Assembly: GCA_025890175.1 (NCBI GenBank)
Contig: JANPYM010000003.1
Coordinates: forward strand, 882,644 to 946,643
Length of the DNA stretch: 64,000 bases
Direction: 5' to 3'
From: Ciborinia camelliae
Lineage: Eukaryota; Ascomycota; Leotiomycetes; Helotiales; Sclerotiniaceae
Within the stretch, counting starts at the first letter, position 1. The number at the start of each line of letters is the position of its first letter. The notes below the pieces were generated by a model. That model worked only from the letters and a program-made list of their open reading frames with translations, did not search any database and was not told the DNA's origin. Made by a program: the position numbers and the translations under genes. Below are positions 58,602 through 64,000 of this stretch, one piece after another.

Positions 58602-61600
58602 ATGTTACGACAAGCTGCAAAGAAAGGAGTTACGGAACTCGCCCAATATCCAAAACCAGGAGAAAAGCTTCATGGATTTACACTATTAAGATCAAAACAT
58701 GTTCAAGAGCTTGAGTTGACAGCACTTCATTTGAAGCATGATAAAACTGGTGCGGATTATCTACATGTTGCCAGAGAAGATAAGAATAATGTCTTCTCTA
58801 TTGGATTCAAAACAAATCCTCCAGACGATACTGGAGTTCCTCATATATTGGAACATACAACATTATGTGGAAGCAAAAAGTAAATTGCCTTTCTTCATCC
58901 ATCTCACCTTGGATTGCGCTGAATATTTTGTAGGTACCCCATCCGTGATCCTTTTTTCAAAATGCTACCCCGAACATTATCCAACTTTATGAATGCATTC
59001 ACCGCGTCTTCTCACACATTTTATCCTTTCGCCACCACCAATGAGCAAGATTTCAAAAATCTCATGTCTGTTTACCTCGATGCAACATTACACCCACTAT
59101 TAAAGCAGAGCGACTTCACACAAGAGGGATGGAGAATAGGACCCGAGAACCCGCGAGTGGCAATAGAGGGAGACTCTGCGAAACCCGAAGAGAGCAAATT
59201 AGTGTTCAAAGGTGTTGTATACAACGAGATGAAGGGACAGATGTCGGACGCTGGATATCTCTACTACATCAGGTTCCAAGACCATATTTTCCCTGCCATT
59301 AATAATTCTGGAGGAGATCCACAAAAGATGACCGAGTTGACTTATGAGCAATTGAAAAACTTCCACGCCGAGCACTATCACCCAAGTAATGCTAAAGTTT
59401 TTACGTACGGTGATATGCCTCTGGCAGATCATCTTGTAGAGGTCAACGCTCAATTGAATGCTTTTGAGCGCATCAATGGAGATATGGAAATACGAAAGCC
59501 TATTGATCTATCATCTGGTCCACAGAGTATTACCGTTCCAGGGCCTATTGACCCATTGGTGGATGCAGATATGCAATATAAGACCTCGACTTCATGGCTG
59601 GTAGGTGATACTACGGATGTATTAGAGACCTTCTCTCTTTCGATAATGTTTGCCCTACTTATGGATGGATATGGATCTCCACTCTACAGAAACTTGATCG
59701 AAGCTGGTTTAGGGACGGAATGGAGCCCCAATAGTGGCTATGATCCCTCTGGAAGAGTTGGAATATTCTCTGTTGGATTGACCGGAGTTAAGGAAGCTGA
59801 TGTACCGAAAGTCAAGGAAGCAATCCACAAGACTTTCCAAGAAGCACATAAGAACGGGTTTGAAAGATCAAAAATTGATGGTTATCTACATCAATTGGAG
59901 TTGAGCTTGAAACACAAAACTGCCAAGTTTGGTATGTCATTGATGCAAAGAATTAAACCCAAATGGTTTGAGGGTGTTGATCCCTTTGAAGCGCTAGCTT
60001 GGAACGACACCGTTACCGCATTTCAAAATGAGTTCGAGAAGGGTGGTTACCTGGAGGGTTTACTGGAAAAGTACTTACTAAACGACAATACACTCACGTT
60101 CACAATGGCTCCTTCGACAACTTACGGAGATGAACTTGTAACTGAAGAAGCTACTCGTCTCGCAAAGAAGATCGCAGAGGTTACTGAGAAGGCTGGTAGT
60201 GAAGCAGCAGCTCGTGAGCAGCTGGAAAAGAGGGAATTGGAGCTTTTAGAAGAACAAGGAAAATCTAACACTCAAGATCTCAGTTGTCTTCCTACTGTTC
60301 ATGTCAAGGATATCCCTAGACAAGATGAGAAAATCGAACTTAGAGATTCTAAAGTCGATAACGTGAACGTACAATGGCGGGAAGCACCAACCAACGGACT
60401 GACATACTTCCGAGCAATCAACACTTTCGAAAATTTACCCGAGGAATTGCGAGCATATATTCCGTTATTCACAGACTCGATAATGCGTCTCGGGACAAAA
60501 GACATGACTATGGAGCAATTGGAAGATTTGATGAAGCTCAAGACTGGAGGGGTTAGTGTTGGTTACCATGCTTCCTCGTCTCCTACAGATTTTAAGTCAG
60601 CATCGGAGGGCCTAAGCTTTTCCGGCACTGCTTTGGATCGCAACGTGCCTGAAATGTTTGGATTGTTGCGAAAACTGGTTCTTGAAACTGATTTTGATAG
60701 CCCTGATGCAGAACTTCGCATTCGCCAGCTTTTGCAAGGTTCAGCAGATGGTGCAATTAATAATATCGCTTCATCGGGGCATGTATATGCCAGAGGTTAT
60801 GCTGAAGCTGGTGTGACGCAATACGGGCGGTTGAATGAACAAGTTGGGGGTTTATCTCAAGTCAAGCTCACCACCTCACTTGCTTCAAGGCCGGAGGCTG
60901 AGGGACTAGCTGATGTTATCGACAAACTCAAGACAATTCAGCGACTCGCATTCTCTGGCTCTTCCACCTTTCGGACTGCCCTCACGTGTGGCAGTGAAAG
61001 TGTCACGGATAACGAAGCCGCGCTTCAACAATTCTTATCTTCAATTACAAGATCTGAAATACCATCTCGGCACGTTCCTCTCCCAGACTTTACCAGAAAC
61101 GCCAAAACTTTTTTCCCTCTGCCATATCAAGTATACTATGGTGGCCTTGCTCTTCCAACTGTCTCTTATACCTCTCCTGCTGGAGCCCCTCTCCAGATCC
61201 TTGCCCAGCTTTTGACTCATAAGCATCTGCACCATGAGATTCGAGAAAAGGGTGGAGCTTATGGTGGTGGAGCTTACTCGCGGGGGCTTGACGGCATCTT
61301 CGGATTCTACTCTTATCGCGATCCAAATCCTCAAAATACTATGTCAATTATGCGTAGCGCTGGTAAATGGGCAGTTCAAAAAGAATGGACAGAACGCGAC
61401 CTTGAAGAAGCCAAGTTATCTGTATTCCAGAGTGTCGACGCACCTCAATCAGTCAGTCAAGAGGGTATGACGAGATTCGTATCCGGTGTGTCTGAAGAGA
61501 TGGTTCAAGAGCGACGTGAGCGTTTATTGGACGTGACCAAAGAGCAAGTCCAAACTGTCGCACAAAAATACCTCGTTGATGCACTAGAAAACAATCAAGG

Positions 61601-61733
61601 CAATATGGTTTTCCTCGGCGAACAAAAGCCATGGGTCGATGGTAGTTGGGAAATAAAGAATTTGGGGCTCGCCCAAGAACAACCCGAGGTCATGGACGAA
61701 GAAGACGTGAAGAACGCCGCTTTCGGATCATAA
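58602..61733 (+). CDS. CYM1: mitochondrial presequence protease (M16C pitrilysin family)
   Basis: Exons 58602-58879 and 58934-61733 give 1025 residues, full length for Cym1/PreP. The enzyme is a zinc metallopeptidase that degrades cleaved presequences and other free peptides inside mitochondria. The inverted zinc motif is visible as H81-I-L-E84-H85 in [13 protein letters not shown]. The splice restores the conserved [32 protein letters not shown]. The second half carries the structural partner domain with the substrate-holding RexxG region [27 protein letters not shown]. The start at 58602 ([20 protein letters not shown]) has Arg and Lys but no acidic residue in the first 11, compatible with mitochondrial import. 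The intron of 54 nt is the only one. The gene appears intact. Confidence 0.96.
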
Positions 61734-64000
61734 AACCTGCAGGTCTGTAATATACTGTATTCCGCTCATCTGCATATTTTGGCGTTTGGGCTGCACAATG
61801 TTAATGATTGAATGGTTTGTATAATAGGTAAAGATAAAGGTCAATGGTGTCTTTGAAAGCCATCTGATTAGCATATAATGAGCAATGACATATACAACTT
61901 TCGACATCATCATGTTTCCTCGAATTAATCAAGTCAATATCTTTATACCCCGGTAGGGAAAGTTTTCTTTTCCCCCCTATTCTCCTCTTCCCAGCGCTAC
62001 GAACAGATTATCACGTCTGCAGTTCCCTTTCAATGGCTGTTAGATCACAAGTCACGTCTTCCTCTGAGAAGACTAGCGCAATATCAACATTCAGTGTTTA
62101 ACCAGACTTTTATGTCGTGAGTTAAAGCTTGATGGTTCCATCTTATTTCAGAGCTGTGGTCCCGGAGCTATGGGATGGCGGACTAAAGATGTGAGGACAT
62201 GATTTACAAGCAAAGAATGCAAATTTCTAGCTAGGTGATAGATGCCGGGTTATGTGGTATTGCATGAGGGATATTTTTTTTAGATGTTGGTTGGTGGTCC
62301 ATGGAGGGGACAAAAATAACACCGTTGAAGGCGTACGACTAATACTGAAGCTTAATAAGCAGGTAGATTTTTAAATATCGTTAGTGTTGAACTAAGTACC
62401 GGTACCTGACGCTGATGTCTGTGGCATCTCGGAAGCTTATCGCCATTTGTTTAGTACCTTTTTAGTAACCTTTAGAGTCGGTAACCTAGCGGAAGATCTA
62501 AATTTCAGATACTTTTTGAATATATATGTATGATAAATATAATATCTGGTCACCGTAGTTGTGGTCATGGTAGGGTAGTGGTTATCGTTGGAATTGTCTC
62601 TTTACATCAATAGGTACTGGGTAGGTAACCCGTGAAAAAGTTGAGGGGCATGAAAATCATCTATTGATTCATCCAATGTACTGTAATCTTAGGTCATCTA
62701 CCCAACATCCATCGCCAACTAGGCAGTTAGGTAGGTACCTCCAGCTTCCAAGGTTGAAATTAAAGAGAAGCGAACCTTAGGTAGAGAAGAGAAGAGATGC
62801 TTGAAGATAACCTAGGGTCAACAAGTTGAAGTGAAGCAGGTGGTCTGTATAGGTAGGTAGATGTATAGTTGTATAGCTGTAATACCTACCTACCTAGATC
62901 AAGCTTCACATTATTTTATCCTAAATCATACATCAAATGGAGGGTGGTAAGAATAATATAATATACTGTAATATAATTAAAAATTCTGCATATATTGCTT
63001 TGGGCATCTATTGGGACTCTGGGACTCTGGGAGAATGGGAGAATGAGAAATGGAAGAAATGGGAGAATGATGGGAGAATGAAAAATGAGCTATTTTACAC
63101 TTTATATGGAGTTGATTGGCTAGAACTTTATCAATGTAATACGAATTTTAATAGCCAAAAACAGAAAATTGACCACGGACCACAAAAAAACCTCTCCCTC
63201 AATGAAACCTACCTACCTAGTAACCACCAACCTCCACAACCTCCACAAACTACCTATCTACTCATACATAACTTATATTGCCTACAGTACCTAGTAGGTC
63301 GAGAAGTGGAATCTAGTTGCCACTTATTTTACTCGATTCTAATCATCTGCTATCAACATCTCAAAAACACAAATTCGTCCTGGTGAGTAACTTCTTTACC
63401 CCGCCGATAAAAAAAAATCTGTTCTGTTTGGAGAGCAATGGATTCCCCATCCCCCTTTTGCCATTTGAGTATAATTCAAGGATCAGAGCAATCTATTTTC
63501 AAGCCCCTCCGCGTGGCACAGAAACAGAGATGCGGGATTTCATGACATTGTTGCTAATACCTCACCCGCAGATCTTCCCATATCGAAGAATCAAAATCCC
63601 TTCTCGACTGCCTTTGGTCTGATCAAAGGCGAAACATCCAGTACGGCTTCAACGGCCGCGACATTAGTTTCTGATCAAGATTATTCCGAACGTCCTAACC
63701 GACACATCATCAACACCACACCACCTCCTTTTGCTGCAGTTTAAACAGCTTGAGCCTTTGTTTTACGAGTTGTTTAACAACACCCCGTCTTCGCCCGAAA
63801 CTTCTCAGCTGCCGCATAGGACGAGTTTAGAGGGCCTTCCTCTCGTAGAGGAAGAGTCGAGCCGACCTCGCCAGATCAGTACAGGATCTGATCGTTATAG
63901 ACCACCCTAAAATCCCCTTGGGCCTTGAAATACAAGTATGTTTGATCACCCACTGGTCCTTCTTGGTCAGACTGACATTGGCTAGTCAAAAAATAACAAA
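61734..64000. other. right edge, no supported gene
   Basis: Contains 3' flank of CYM1, CTACCTACCTA and TAGGTAGG microsatellites, and a GGGAGAATG repeat cluster (about 63,021-63,085). From about 63,570 to 63,910 the base pattern looks more like coding. Open stretches (PISKNQNPFSTAFGL in one frame and LEPLFYELFNNTPSSP in another) are offset and have no start, so a gene cannot be drawn. This could be the 5' part or a relic of a gene continuing past 64,000. Confidence 0.45.

Noticed and set aside
62937..63386. 149-codon plus-strand frame
   Set aside because: It is built largely from a GGGAGAATG simple repeat and intergenic microsatellite, has no domain, and joining it through the GTGAGT at 63382 to the CAG acceptor ending at 63571 creates a stop at once.
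63570..63910. Coding-like stretches at the right edge
   Set aside because: Two plausible peptide stretches are in different frames, no ATG precedes them in frame, and the only intron that would connect them needs a weak GTTTCT donor. Kept only as a note on the edge region.
1..64000. tRNA, rRNA, CRISPR and telomere repeats
   Set aside because: No tRNA-like A and B box pair with a cloverleaf, no rRNA segment, no spacer-repeat array and no TTAGGG tract was found by eye. A covariance-model scan would settle the tRNA question.

Overview
The window reads as nuclear chromosome from a filamentous ascomycete, most likely a Leotiomycete close to Botrytis/Sclerotinia. The genes carry short introns (about 50-100 nt) with GTAAGT/GTATGT-type donors and CTAAC branch sites, the enzyme set is fungal, intergenic DNA is full of (TAGG)n-type microsatellites, and a large block looks destroyed by repeat-induced point mutation (RIP). 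The genus assignment is inference; no marker gene is present.

Layout. Positions 1-26,300 are gene-bearing: a small disordered protein (2,900), a Dlt1-like membrane protein (4,618-5,910, minus), an 8-exon MFS transporter (7,203-9,341), V-ATPase subunit a (10,052-12,772) and a PLP-dependent class I/II aminotransferase (13,843-15,801). Then come a microsatellite field and four co-oriented minus-strand genes: a secreted GMC oxidoreductase, a two-unit beta-hydroxyacid dehydrogenase, a secreted bicovalent-FAD (AA7/BBE-like) oxidase and a small conserved hydrophilic protein. Exon-intron structures were rebuilt by hand; most models close in frame at family-typical length.

Positions 27,071-48,938 are an extremely A+T-rich block with no open frame longer than about 80 codons. 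It is a Russian doll of three LTR retrotransposons. An inner 6.06 kb element (248-bp LTRs, target duplication ATAAC) sits in a middle element of about 8.0 kb (LTRs of about 340 bp, target duplication ATAAT). That sits in an outer element of about 7.8 kb whose LTRs of about 147 bp mark the exact edges of the block. LTR pairs differ almost only by transitions, as RIP predicts. The less damaged inner LTR keeps four CACGTG boxes spaced 11-12 bp apart. A 10-N gap at 44,960 is flanked by an exact 47-bp duplication and is probably an assembly artefact.

Positions 48,939-64,000 return to normal composition: a repeat-rich intergenic region, a secreted pepsin-like aspartyl protease, an unrecognised gene flanked on both sides by unrelated tandem duplications, and a divergent pair (taxilin-family coiled-coil protein and the mitochondrial presequence protease Cym1) sharing a 347-bp promoter. 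The last 2.3 kb holds no gene I can support.

The housekeeping genes (VPH1, CYM1, taxilin, DLT1) act in vacuolar acidification, mitochondrial peptide clearance and membrane traffic and are not functionally linked. The minus-strand redox genes at 17-25 kb could form a loose catabolic neighbourhood: two secreted flavoenzymes oxidising alcohols or sugars and one intracellular hydroxyacid dehydrogenase. That link is inference from position and enzyme class only.
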